Part shown: piece by piece, positions 35,291-46,600 of the stretch | How positions within the stretch are numbered: position 1 is the stretch's first letter | Layout of the letters: the number at the start of each line of letters is the position of its first letter | Source: Jacaranda mimosifolia | Taxonomy: Eukaryota; Streptophyta; Magnoliopsida; Lamiales; Bignoniaceae | Direction of reading: 5' to 3' | Length of the DNA stretch: 64,000 nucleotides | Assembly (NCBI GenBank): GCA_018894105.1 | Contig: CM032131.1 | Span: forward strand, 9,512,501-9,576,500 | Notes under the pieces: model-generated | Told to the model about the DNA's origin: nothing | The model's database searches: none | The model's input: only the letters and a program-made list of their open reading frames with translations | Translations under genes and position numbers: made by a program

Positions 35291-38200
35291 ATCTAAATTT
35301 GATTTGGCAGGGCAAATAAAATATGATTAAGTTTGGTAGTTATTCTCTTTTTGAAAACCGCCCAATATTATGTTCAATATGCCTTCGTTATTACCATTTT
35401 TGTTTCCAAAATTTTCAGCCATTATGGAGATTAACTAATCCACTTTCCAAAATCTCAATTTTCCTCCTTTTATTTCTCATACTTTCCCGTCCTTTTCTCT
35501 AGCATGAAATTTTTTGTCAAAAGAACTCACTCTCATCTCTTTTTCAAACTTTTTGATTTTTCCTAAAAAATGCCGAAGAAAGGAATCTCTCATTTGGTTG
35601 GGCCTTTATCCTCAAAGAAAAAGAAGCATTTTTTGACCTCCTTTGAATCTATTCCTCTTAAGGCGTCTGAAGCTCATTTTCTACTGAAATGGTATAATGA
35701 TTCAAGTTGTGATGAAGAAAAATCTTCCTCCTTTGATAAACATGAGCTTTTAGGCTCTGAGGAACTTGGTATTAAGGACACCCCATGGGTTCTTCTGAAA
35801 AACAAAATGGTTCAAATGAGGGTTTGTTAAGCCCTAAGTCCTCTATTCTAATCAATCCTGAAGAAATTACCAACTAGAATTTTGGTAAGGTTACCTTATT
35901 TCTTAAGTTACATTCTACTGAATTTGAGAAATGTTTTCATCAAAAAATTTCTCGCCAAAACTTGAATAGGGAAAGAGCTGTTAATTTTGATTCTCAGCAA
36001 AAATCTCTTACCATTGATCTTTTGTGCAATCTGGAATGGGATAATTTTATGAAACTGAATGAAAGGTCCTATTCCCGTATCTTGTGAAGCTGTTTTATTC
36101 AAACTTTACCTTCATTGAGTCTGAAAATGATATTTCAGTTGAATCTTATGTGTTTGGAAAAAAGATTGTGTTATCTCTATCAAAACTGAATTTTTTACTT
36201 GATCTTCCCGATTATGGTGCTAAATTTTTTAATTTCAGAGATTTATCTGATGCTGATGTTTCATATGATGAAATTACCAAAATATTTTGGGGGAGGTAAA
36301 CAATATGCTTTTTCTGGTGGGGCTGCTTTAAGCAAGTTGAAAATTGAACATATTCTACTTCATAAAATGCTCAGTTGTATTGTCCTCTCATCTCCGATAT
36401 CTGAAGTCAAGTGTAGCACTAGGATCTAATAATCAAAGCATAAAAATGCCAAAATAACTAGGCTACACATGAAGCCAAGGATCTAAACATGCCTTAAATT
36501 CAGAATTGGTAAGAGGAATAGCTTGAATTCTCAAAATCCAAGGAAACAAGAAAGAAGACTTCAACACCTTGAATTTGTGACCCAGTGGCGCAGTTGATTG
36601 TGGACAACTTTTGCCCAACCAAACGAACTTAAAATTGGTTTAAATTTAAATTGGAAATCACCAACATCTTGATGAAGCAGTAGTACAAAATTTAGCTCAA
36701 TTAGAACTCCATAAGTCTCTCCAAAAATGCCTCCAGTGACTGCCTGAATAGAGGATCTCCAAAAGGCTAGCAATCCAATTATCTTGCCTCTAATGATAAG
36801 ATCCACACACCAATGGACAATCCAAATCTCTTCTAATTTAGTTGGAGAACAAATAAGAGATATGAGAGGATGGAGATGAGAGGATGAAGGCTGATTTTGG
36901 GGTAGGTGATGAAGAAAATGTGAAGCTTTAACACATGAGGTAACACATGGAAAATTGGAGGGAAAGAGAGAATCTAACAATTAGATCTAAAATTCTTGTG
37001 CATCATATGTACGTGGCTGGCAATGCTCTATATCTATATATAGATGGATGGAAGGTGTGATGCTTAGGTGGCGTCACACCTTCCTCAAGGTGGGGTGCCA
37101 ACTAGGCTTGCCAACTTGCAAGCAAGTTGCATGTGAATTAAATATGAATTTAAATTTTATTTGGAATCTTCATTTCATCTAATGAAATGTCATCCAAATA
37201 AATTCTAATTCACACTAAATGCACGTTTCATTTGTATTTTCCCTCCAAAATTTATTCTTCATTTTAATTAAATTAAACACTTTAATTAAATTAATTAATC
37301 TTTGACTTAATTCTTAAGTTAATTAACTAACTTTTTAAGCTAGCTTGACCAATTGATAGTCATGTGGCACCAATTAAATTAACCCCTTAATTTAATTGTT
37401 CTAATTTAACTTCTTAAATTATTTGGATCAATTTAAAAATTAAATTGATCAAACCAATATGACCAAAAATTATGTCAATCCACCTAACTCAAAAATCGAT
37501 CATGGTGGAAATTTTCTAACTCTTAGAAAATTCCTCTTCATCAAGTAGGATTTCAAATTGGCTTTTGTGTGTGACCCATTAGGTTTACCATTCATTGGAC
37601 ATGGGCTCACAACTCTTGTGATTTATTGAATATCATATATTCACATTAGTCTAAACTCCTTAATGACTCAATTCAATTAATCTCATTAATTGAAGAACAC
37701 CTAATCTCCATGGTCGATGTCCAACCTCAAGCCCATGGATCCCAACTAAATTGGCCGAAATAAATTCTTTTGGAGAACCATTCTAGCTCTACGCTTAACA
37801 AGCAAATACGGTTATTCTGTCTCCAATCTCCTGAAAGAGGCCTAGGGCAAGATATTAGTCAGCTCTCTAATAGCCTTGATACTATATTTCTATTGACTGT
37901 ATCAGACCCTAGATAGACAAGGATAACATTTGTATACAAATAAGTAATATCAGTGTGAATGTTCTTTCCAGGACGTATAGTAAATGCCTCAACCCGAAAA
38001 ACCCGCTAAGTGGTCAAGGAAGAGTCAGAGCATGAGGATGTAAACACAAGGTTACCGTGGATCCTCAGGTCAAAGGACTAATTATATGCACTAGCATAAG
38101 TAGGAGAACTTGCCATTACTGACTTGCCACTACGGTTATCTAGTGGATTCTTCTAGCGGGCCTCCAGTGAATTTGTTCTCTAACAAGCACCCACTAACAT

Positions 38201-39173
38201 GCACCCATATCTCATATGGCTTGCTTATGAAATGGAGCAATATCCAACCCTTAGATTTATGCATCGTCAGTGCAAGTCTATTCAAATCTTTGATGCCCTG
38301 TTTCATAAAATTCTATGACTTGGGATATTTAAGATCACGATCGTATAAGACTTGTTTCATGATAATCACCAAGTGTACTGACCAAGTCCCATAGTCTTTT
38401 GTGATCTAAGGGCTTCAACCAAGTGCCAGTGAAGTAAATTAAGCATATGATGATGATGACCATTCATAATAAATATCATTCAATCAAAATTGTACTACAA
38501 GTGAAATAGTTTACATGCCAATGATATTGGCTGCGAGGCACTATTCCAACAGTATCTAGTGGTGGTTATTCCACTGACCTAAATTCCATGAGTCCCTATG
38601 TGATGACTAAGACTGTTAGACAAGAGTTTGTCAATATTAGTTTTATAATTCTAAAATATGTAGTTTATTCCTTCTCCCATGAAGCCAAAAACCTTCCTTA
38701 TTCTATTATTCTTACTCACATTTTTAAGCATGCAGGAGTTTTCTTACCTGATGCTCCCGCATGCTTAGATTGAGGGGGATTGTAACCATAAATTTTGGAC
38801 CTTGCTAGCCTTAGAAAAATAAAGATTCAGTATACTGAGGATGATGGATGGTTTTGGGGTGTTGCTCAAACCCATAGCAATATCAAGCTTCAATCTTGTA
38901 AAACCAAAAAAACCAATGGTTGTTAGCTTAGAATCTAAAGAATCCAACCCAGTTCGTACCACTCTTATTAAAAAACCGAAAAGGGCTCAGGGGCACTTTG
39001 ATAAGAAGCTAAAGGCTAAGGTGGATGATCTTGGGAAAGCTATTGGGACTCTAGCTGGCTGTTTGGAAACTCTTGTTGATTCCATGGACCGTCTTATTCC
39101 AAAATCCAGTAGGAATCATGCCAGCATCATTTGGCTGAAGGAGAAAGTTAACGCTTACCTAAATACTTCTTAG
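35291..39173 (+). pseudogene. env-like / extra coding region of SIRE-like element, split by a solo LTR
   Basis: After pol and about 280 bp of spacer, a frame at 35570-35830 opens MPKKGISHLVGPLSSKKKKH. After breaks, 36084-36299 and 36199-36401 contain a block (NFLLDLPDYGAKFFNFRDLS and LSKLKIEHILLHKMLSCIV). Removing the solo LTR 36402-38551 with one TSD copy restores the frame across the junction (LSSPIS then SGGYSTDLNSMS), and it runs to 38773. A last ORF, 38841-39173, is rich in Lys/Leu (IGTLAGCLETLVDSMDRLIP) and probably coiled coil. SIRE elements carry such a region, called env-like; no signal peptide or clear membrane anchor is visible here. The fold resembles the 'putative plant transposon protein' domains of other plant elements only loosely. 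Confidence 0.7.
36402..38551 (-). mobile_element. solo LTR of copia family X, reversed
   Basis: It is the reverse complement of the family X LTRs: the plus-strand right end CTATTCCAACA is the complement of TGTTGGAATAG, and the left end is TGAAGTCAAG. The flanks ATATC (36397-36401) and GTATC (38552-38556) match in four of five positions. No internal sequence is present. The reading frame of the host element is restored when it is removed. Confidence 0.9.
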
Positions 39174-39531
39174 GCCTATTTTGATGATGAAGGGAGAGAA
39201 GAAAGAAGAAGAATAAAACTTGAAACTTTCGAAACTCTTATCTATCTGTTGGAACTTATTACTATTCCTAGGCTTATTTTAAATTTCTATTTGCTTAGAT
39301 CATGAATAATTATTTATGGGCCTATATACTCGTAAATTTCTAGATGATTAGTTTTTTATTAGGCCCTATTATATGAATGAATGATGTCTATTATCTGGTG
39401 TTTACTGGTTTTTGTTGTTTCTCTGGTTTCTTGAGCACGTAGACCAGGGGTGCACATGCTAACAAAACCAGACACATAAACATGGAGAGCTCAGGTGATA
39501 TCCTTCAACACTATTCAAATTTTGTCATCGT

Positions 39532-39544
39532 AAAAAAGAGGAGA
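39532..39544 (+). other. polypurine tract of SIRE-like element
   Basis: AAAAAAGAGGAGA lies immediately before the right LTR. Confidence 0.85.
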
Positions 39545-40824
39545 TGTTAACCCCTTGATGATTTACATTATTTTGATTATGACAAAATTATATTTATAGA
39601 ATTTTGTGTTGAAAGCATGAAATTAAATTGAGAATATCTTTCCATATTATCTGTTGGAATTCATCTAATGCACTGGAATTTACTTTTTATAATTAAAAGA
39701 TCTCTTAAAGATTCTAGCCTAATTTACATCTTTCTGATTTAGGAAATAAATAATTCTTGTTGCTCTAATTGATAAATCCGCAATCCATGATGCTAATGGA
39801 TCATTACCATAATATGTTGTTTTCTTGTTTAAATCCCAATGAACACTTACCATAATGGAATTTATAGCCATTGAGAGTACATCTATATATTGGAAAATAT
39901 GATGCATTCTAAAAAAGAATCACTTAGTTGGGAAAAGATCTTTGTTAAGTGTTTTGAGGAGTTGTATGATACTCTCATACACGTTTTGTGCTAAAGTCTT
40001 GTTAATTCCTTGCTTTGTGTGTTTTTGAAGGACCTTGTGGTGAAGAAAATCAAGGAGAACTTGCTTTGATAGACCTTGGGGGATGAGGACAAGGCGATTT
40101 GTGTCTCAAAGGACCTAGTGGTGAAGAGGGATGGAGTTGTACCTACTCTCGAGGGATCCCATGAAGAGAATAAATTGGCGCTTGGTTTCTCTGAGGACCT
40201 TTAGATGAAGAAATCAGTGGAACAGTACTATCTGGAATCTTCTGTAGTGTTCTAGGTTTCGGTCTAGAAAGAATGTTTAGAGCTTTTTGTATGGAGTAGC
40301 AGCAACTCGTGCATCAGTCCATAGAGGTTGTGCAAGTGAAACTAGCATAAGTTCTCTCAGACATGTTCACAAAGCAACTGGTTTCGTAGTGCTCTGGAAC
40401 ATGCCTTATCCCATATAGGATTCCGATTTAGCTCTTTGAGAAGATTTGGTTTTCACCCTGTTATGGTGTATCTAATCCTTAACTTTTATACTGTCAAATT
40501 ACTGTACTTAACTGTAAAACATTCTTATTACTTAATTGATTTGACAGGTTCAAAATCCCAAGTGAAAGCTTAGGTGGAGGAGTACGCTTTCCGAACCTCT
40601 ATAAATTTCAATGTATATTTACTTATATTATTATTGCTTTATTTATCACTAGTTTGGCTGGTTGTTTAACTGTTATTTATACATTTCAGCTAATAAATAA
40701 AACTATTTTCTGCAAAAGACTTAAATCATTTTAAAGGCCAAAAAGCTTTTGAGTGGTAAACTTCCGCTGCATTAAAATCCCTTAGACTGAATTCACCCCT
40801 TTCCTAGGCTTATAATCACTCTCA
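39545..40824 (+). repeat. right LTR of SIRE-like element
   Basis: Starts TGTTAACCCCTTGATG, ends CACTCTCA and is followed by the TSD CCTTC. A reversed, partial relative of this LTR lies at 52089-52644. Confidence 0.92.
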
Positions 40825-40829
40825 CCTTC

Positions 40830-42183
40830 TTCCTGAAGGCCTTGGGTAGAGAGATACCTTTCTTGTTTAAGATGAGAGTTGAGGGTGTTCCTTATGATCA
40901 GAGTAGTTCTCTATCATTAGTTTATCTAGATTAAGTTCATTGTGACCTTTGCTGGAGTTTTTAGAAGAGAGGGTTATTTGAGTGCCCATTGAATGTGACT
41001 TACATTTTTCAGCAAGTGCTTAGTTTAATTTTCTTTTTTATTGTTTGCTTCTACATATGCCTATATTGTTGCATGTTTGTATGCTTATTTATGCGTTATT
41101 AACCTTTTAGCAGGAAAGAAGGTTGAGTTGGCGAGGATCCATGCTGGAAGGGTGGAGAGAGGTTCGTAGAAAAGGCACATAGCAGAGCAACATCATAGAT
41201 AAATATCACCAGCTAGACAGCATCAGGCCCCCCACATTCGTAGTCGAGTGACGCGCGTGTTCAACCATCTTTAGTAGTGCATCAGGCTTGTGTAGGCGAG
41301 AAGCCTAAGGTGGTGATCTTGGGGCCAATTGGAAAGCACGTGCATGGATCAGTCGTTGGATGGACTTATTCGCAGTTACTTATCCATTCATGCTACGAGG
41401 GTAAGGGACTCTTTCATTTTGGCTTATGCCGAAGATAGGGTGTTGACTTATATTGGGATGTGGACGATAATGCCTTCAACATTTGATAGCTTGCGAGGCG
41501 GAGTAATAGGGGAAGTCAAAGGTATACTTTTCTTTCCAATTAATTGAGCTTGTCTTTGGGGACTTCGTTCAAGAATGTTTACTTCAACCTTTAGTTTATT
41601 CTATATGTTAGTTTTTCACATAGCCATGTATAATTCTTTGATTATTATGCCTTATCTCTTTTTGAACATAGGCTTAGGACCTTGTTGTGCAGATATCTTA
41701 CCAAGAAAAGAGGACTGTAGTGATGACAACGCAACTTAAGAGAAGGCAACCTAATCCACTCGACAACACTATCGAAAAGAAGAGGAGTTCATAAAGCTGT
41801 TGAAGGAGCATGAACAACTAAAGGGGCACAATATGCAAATGGGATGAAGGCTAGGAAGAAGTTCTCAAAATCTTATATTGAGATGATGCTTATCAGTATT
41901 GGTAGTGAAGATGCAGTTAAAGAATTTTAATAGTCCTGATGGGTTCTTTGAGGTAGTTGAGACAGAGGCGACAATAATCTATGAGCAGATAATTTAGGAC
42001 TTTCGATGCATGTTGAGTGAGATTGGGTGGTACCTAGCCGAGGACTTGTTGATGCTAGATCCCACTATCCTAGTTAAAATTCCTATTGGAGAGTTTGGAG
42101 GGGAATTGGAGACTAGTGCGAATGCCATGGTAAAGGATCCTACTGACACAACTCTGCAGGAGTATGTAGATGTTTTATATTAA
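40830..42183 (+). pseudogene. antisense additional ORF of Tat-like element, second part (decayed)
   Basis: Continues the plus-strand ORF cut at 29396. Pieces include a 72-codon frame at 41329-41547 (SLDGLIRSYLSIHATRVRDS). Near the end is SPDGFFEVVETEATIIYEQI then FGGELETSANAMVKDPTD, closing with TAA at 42181-42183. The gene order (extra ORF antisense to gag-pol, upstream of the 3' LTR) is known from Tat-lineage elements. A spacer with T-rich stretches at 41000-41100 and 41560-41680 may be introns. Stops and shifts show decay. Confidence 0.45.
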
Positions 42184-42480
42184 GAATAATACATAGATAT
42201 TTCTACTTTTTCTTGTGTTGAGGACTACTTAGCATTTTTCTTTAGTATTAATAGTTTCTCAACTCATGTTTTGGTTGTCTCTCTTTTTTGTGGCCAAATG
42301 TTGGTCATCCCTTTTTTCAATGCTTATGGAAGTTCTTCGTCCATTTTTTCTTATTTATACACTTAGTCAAATGTATGAATTTCAAATGTTATTATTCCAT
42401 CAATGAGCAATTAATGTGCAATAAAGGCATATGAGTGGGGCACTGAGCTTTTTTTTATCGAGTTTTGTCGCAAGTCTCCT
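42184..42480. other. spacer within Tat-like element, no gene seen
   Basis: T-rich non-coding sequence between the end of the antisense ORF and the repeat arrays. Confidence 0.5.
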
Positions 42481-42880
42481 TGAAAGGGATTTATCAAATT
42501 GTATGAACTGGAGCGTGAGAGTAGTGCGAGCCTCATAAAGAGTTCTCATTGCAATACTTGAACATCTTACTTAAATTTAATTAAATGCCTTTTTAGTGAG
42601 GTCTAATCAAAATACTTAATTGTTTGAATTAGATTCAATTATGTGCCTCACCGGTGAGGTCTTATCGTGAAAATCAAGCAATACGATTATGTTTTGTCAT
42701 GAGCCTCATTCAGGAGGTCTTAATGCTATTGTTAAGTGTCACAACAAAGTTTGAATACGAGCTTCATTCATGAACTCTTATTATTGACATTAAGTGTCAT
42801 GATAACATTTAGGTTCTAGTTTCTATCGAGACGGCTTATCGCTGAATGTTGAGTATTATAATGAGACAATAATTGATTTG
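42480..42880. repeat. degenerate repeats of about 65 bp (gagcctcat...ggtctta)
   Basis: The phrase 'agcctca...aggtctta...tgtcac' recurs imperfectly about every 55-70 bp: near 42528, 42590-42605, 42650-42665, 42710-42722, 42768-42782 and 42825-42840. Units are strongly diverged. Confidence 0.55.
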
Positions 42881-42899
42881 AAAGTGAAACTACGTATAT

Positions 42900-43330
42900 C
42901 CTAGGAGGCTTATAGTGGGCTTACGCGTGGTGACCACGTACTCTTGGGGAGCTACGTCGTGGGTTTATGCCAAGCTAGTTCAAGTGATGGAGTAACTCAT
43001 TTAATGTTATTAGGATGCCACCAGTTACTTTTATTGATGGTTTTTAGTAGGCTTATGTGCAGCAACTATGTGCCCTTAGGGGGACTGTATAATGGGTTTA
43101 CGAAAGAAAGAATCAAGGGTGTTGTCATTTAGCTCTAAGTGTGGTGCCATGGAGGATTTACGATGGGCTTACGTGTAGCTACCACGCACTCCTGAAGGGA
43201 CCATATAATAGATTTATGGCAAAAGACATACATTGGAGATGTTGCCACTAACCTCTAGGGAGGATTTACAGTGAGCTTACGCACGGCTACCATGTACGGA
43301 GGAGCCTTGTAGTGAGTTTATGTCACAAAA
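42900..43330. repeat. four imperfect repeats of about 108-130 bp in Tat-like element
   Basis: The core 'ggcttatAGTGGGCTTACGCGTGGTGACCACGTAC ... gggtttatg' (broken by changes between units) recurs at about 42903, 43025, 43150 and 43258. Each core contains a short imperfect palindrome around CGTGG..CCACG. Tandem arrays next to the missing pol region fit the 3' part of Tat/Ogre elements. Confidence 0.75.
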
Positions 43331-43589
43331 GATAGAGTATGCTCTAAAAAGCTCTATTGTGTAACGTAAATAAGCATTCAGTAGGGTGAGACAACAATGT
43401 AAAGGAAGAAAACCTTATTCACATAATCAATAACAATAAAAGAGTTACGCTACTATGTAAGTTGACTTTATTCAATTCCAAAAATTATAACTTTGAATTA
43501 GGAGAAATCAATACTTCAAAACAATGAGAAAAGTAAATCCTAACTATATAATTTAAATCAACTTAGAAAAATAAGAGAATGAGAGATCG

Positions 43590-44400
43590 TTAATGACGAC
43601 ACATGCATGCAGTATGAGTGGTGGATCCTGGCATGACCATCACCACGACATCAATGTCTTGGAGTACACCTTTGCCCTTGTCATTCTTCTTACTATCTTG
43701 CAATTTTTTCGCTTGAATAGTTTTGCATGGATTTTTGATGCCTTTTGCTGTAGCACCCTCTGCCTGTGTGCAAATCTTCAACAACTTCACTAGTTTTGTT
43801 TGGTGTGGGAACTTTAACTTCATGTGGTACGTCGACACTAGTACTCAGAAAAAATTTAAAGTAAGCTTCCTAGGATGGCGTTGTAAGATGATAGGGTCTA
43901 GGAACCTCACCATCTTTATCACTCACCTTGGATGAGTACCTAGAGAGAGAGGTAGTAACACTTCTCCCAGTGCTTCTATAATGTTGCCAGTGAATCCATT
44001 CCTGGCTTGAGAAATACATCATGGAACAGGATATTACTTGACTTGCCACTATCCATTAGTATCTTATTTACCCAGAAGTTGGCAAGGGGTATGGAGATTA
44101 CTAAAACATTATTATGTTTTCCTTATCTGGGCTCTATGTCCTTTTATCCAAAGCTAATGTTGGGTATCGAGAGATGTACTTCAAAAACTCCTAATGTGGT
44201 ATCAACTGCATGAGCCTACATTTGCCTTGCTGCTTGCACTAGTGCTTTCTCACATTCTTGAAATCTCCACCAGCTGGTCCTGCTGAGACCCACCAAGATA
44301 ATGCTAGCCAAAGAAAGTTCTCCGAATCATGTTGATGACACTGGTCTTAAGACTCCAAATGTTCACCAAGTTGTCGCTGGTGGTCTCACTTCCTTCGATT
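43590..44400 (-). pseudogene. protease region of Tat/Ogre-like element (broken)
   Basis: On the minus strand the protease motif ILMDSGKSSNILFHDVFLKP (43995-44059) replaces the usual D-[ST]-G-[AS]-S context, with Asp kept but GSS changed to GKSS. Downstream, SSYNAILGSLL (about 43850-43890) is the ILGRP-type motif of the Tat/Ogre protease end. A lysine-rich open stretch follows (43590-43838, 82 codons). Stops interrupt between the two motifs. Reverse transcriptase should start after this, but the sequence turns into the repeat arrays at 42900-43330, so the deletion lies close to 43400-43590. Confidence 0.7.
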
Positions 44401-45750
44401 GTTGGACCCTTTCAGGATTGCTTAACCTTTACGCTATATATTCTTTAAAGTGTCATCTCTAGATCACCATTTCAATCTCATCCTTTAAGTGTCTACGCTC
44501 CTCAGTAGTGTGCCCGTGATCATGGTGGAAGTAGCACCATTTATTAGATTTTTGCTTCTTTGGGTCCTTTATTATCTTTTAAGAAGAGTGTTGGATGAGG
44601 CCACATTACAACCCACAGTGAGAACCTTCATTCTGCGGATGGTGAGCAACATGTAAGTAGTGAAAACTTGGAGTGGACTGCATCCATGATCTCCATGCTA
44701 TTTGTTGTTATTATTACTTTCTTCATCTTATGCCTTTCGCTTACCAGCATTTGAGAGGTCACAACTTCCTAAATTCTAATGTATTTCTATACGCGCATGA
44801 TAAGTTCTTCTAAAGTAGTAGGGGGTTTTCTAGAAATAGATTCTTGGAATTTTAGGTACTTCAAGTTCTACTAGATGATGCTGGGCAGGAGCTCCTGATT
44901 GATGTGAGGAACTAATGTACCATTTAGATGAAATAGTTGAGATAGTTTCTCAAGGAATTTCTATGTTTTTGCTTGATAGTAAACAGATACTTCACCTCCT
45001 TCGAGTATCTACAGTTGATGAAAAAGTTCTGGAAAAAGCACTTCGCTAATAACACCCATTCCGTTATAGATCTAACTGGCATCTGGTTGAATTATGTCAA
45101 GCATGCGTGGTGAGCATAGTGTGGCACAACTTGCAGTATACTGCTTCACTTAGGTCACAAAGCTCCAACCTCACTTGAAAGTTGTCTAGAGGATCCTGCA
45201 GATCCATTGTGTTCTCGAACATTCATAGTTTATCTATCTTCATCCTAGGGGAATTGGACTGCATCCAGAAAAATGATGGTTAAAGATAAGTACTAGTTCC
45301 CTGCTCCTCCTAAGGGTTGTAGCATTAGTGAATGAGATTGGACTTTAGCAACAATGGGCAGTCATAAGCAAGAATCTGCTTGGAGAGAGGAATATATGTC
45401 CACCTATGAAGGTAGATGAGGGGAGTGGTGTCTCTCTCAGAAATGGTTCTCTATTCAGTTCTCTATAGGGAGAGCGAAGCCTCCTAGCACTGTTGAGAGG
45501 ACTGTTGTTGCTCCTATAGGCAACATTTCTCTGTGTATTGGGTGACTGTTTTGGCTACAGCTTGAGCAGTGTTATTCTCTAGTGGGGTTTTCAATACTTC
45601 CTGGGTCATCCGCCAAATTGGATATCTGAAAGGTGGTCCTACAACACAGGTGTCTCTAATGCCAGCTGCACTTTTAGAGAGTGCTCCGACATCAAACGTG
45701 ACTGTGCTTTAGGCTAGTGACTCTCCATATTCTCTAGCCTTGGAGCCACT
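44400..45750 (-). pseudogene. Tat/Ogre-type gag (broken)
   Basis: Minus-strand readings in several frames. They include a gag core (SITEWVLLAKCFFQNFF then YSKEVKYLFTIKQKHRNSL, about 44930-45080) comparable to the Retrotrans_gag domain, and CYFHHDHGHTTEE...HLKDEIE (44470-44536). The latter is the C..H..H box typical of Tat/Ogre gag before the protease. Stops occur roughly every 30-60 codons. The start is not defined; the PBS is at 45813-45836. Confidence 0.72.
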
Positions 45751-45812
45751 TGGTTGTTAGAATCTCAAATCTAGATCCCACCTGCATTCTCAACATTCCC
45801 TCTTCATCATTC

Positions 45813-45836
45813 AAATTTCCCACAGATGACGCCAAG
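45813..45836 (-). other. primer-binding site region of Tat-like element
   Basis: On the minus strand, TTGGCGTCATCTGTGGGAAA lies 5 bases after the LTR end. Plant Tat/Ogre elements commonly carry TTGGCGCCGTCTGTGGGAA here, so there are two changes. Confidence 0.7.
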
Positions 45837-45840
45837 ATAA

Positions 45841-46600
45841 TGTTGTATGAAAACGGAGCCAGAGACCTTTCTAGTGCGAGCTGAATTCCAAGTTCTTTTC
45901 TTTGAAATGCGGTGCAAAAAGTTCTCAGTTCTTGAATGTTCTCCAAGTATTTCAAACTCTTGCGAATAATTTTTTGCGCCCAATTTCTCTTTGGGGCTTG
46001 CTATTTATATGTAGTATTTTTTCTTAATGGGCTTTGGGCATTATTTAGGGTTTTCCCCTTCTTGGTGAACTTAGTCAATTAGCCTCTTTGACCTTTTTAT
46101 TCATTTAATTTAATTTATTTATTAGGACTTTTGAGTCCTTTTTTCCCCCCTACATTTGTGGACGTAATTAGTCATATCTAACTTATTTAAATTATTATGT
46201 GAACACAAGCTCATTTTCACATATATTAAACATATAATTTTAATTAATAAATTAATGTATGAATTATATTATGTACTTATTTCAAATATTTTTCTAATAT
46301 TTTTCTTAATATTGTCCATAATGGCTGTTTATTGGTAATTGCCTTGTTACTTTATCAATGTGGTCCTCTAAATGATGTGTTGCTATAATTCTTCGAGCAT
46401 ATATATGCCATAATTCTTAAAACTTAGCATTAATTATTCAAATATTAGGTTTGCAATATTGGACTTGTAAAGGATCTTATAATTTTTTGATAATGTCGAT
46501 TTTATAGTTAATGAATTCTTTCCTTCATCTTAGTCAATTTTTCGAACACCTTGCAAAAACAAATTTTATTAACATAAGCTTTTTTCAGAACCCTAACCTA
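45841..46600 (-). repeat. 5' LTR of Tat-like element
   Basis: The plus-strand left end TGTTGTATGA is the LTR 3' terminus on the minus strand. Similarity to 25521-25639 plus 27880-28386 is clear to about 46150 and faint to about 46550. The outer end is an estimate. Confidence 0.6.

Larger units (their letters stand above)
29397..40824 (+). mobile_element. SIRE-like Ty1/copia LTR retrotransposon with env-like 3' region
   Basis: The LTRs 29397-30564 and 39545-40824 both start TGTTAACCCCTT, and end CACTCTAA and CACTCTCA respectively. The TSD is CCTTC (29392-29396 and 40825-40829). The internal order is gag with zinc knuckle, protease, integrase, RT, RNase H, then about 4 kb of extra coding-like sequence and a polypurine tract (39532-39544). 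Gag (DARAKNILLCAL; VTYEGTS) and the long region after pol are those of the SIRE/Maximus lineage. Many stops and frameshifts make it inactive. A reversed solo LTR of another family sits at 36402-38551. The insertion target is the antisense ORF of the Tat-like element. Confidence 0.93.
25521..46600 (-). mobile_element. Tat/Ogre-like Ty3/gypsy element, minus strand, deletion derivative with nested inserts
   Basis: Read on the minus strand, the element has a 5' LTR (+ coordinates 45841 to about 46600), a PBS (45813-45836), gag, a protease (43995-44059), then no RT, RNase H or integrase. Tandem-repeat sequence, an antisense ORF on the plus strand and a 3' LTR (25521-28386) follow. The LTRs share the words TTCTCAGTTCTTGAATGTTCTC-like, TTGCGCCC, AATGGGCTTTG and AGTCAATTA in order. 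The 3' LTR is interrupted by a solo LTR (25640-27874) and the antisense ORF by a SIRE-like element (29397-40824). The outer ends are only approximate: the far end of the 5' LTR is diverged and a TSD was not found. The copy cannot encode its own replication. Confidence 0.75.

Noticed and set aside
42480..43330. CRISPR-like array of regularly spaced repeats
   Set aside because: Units are diverged and longer than CRISPR repeats, spacers are not unique, and the DNA is a plant retroelement.
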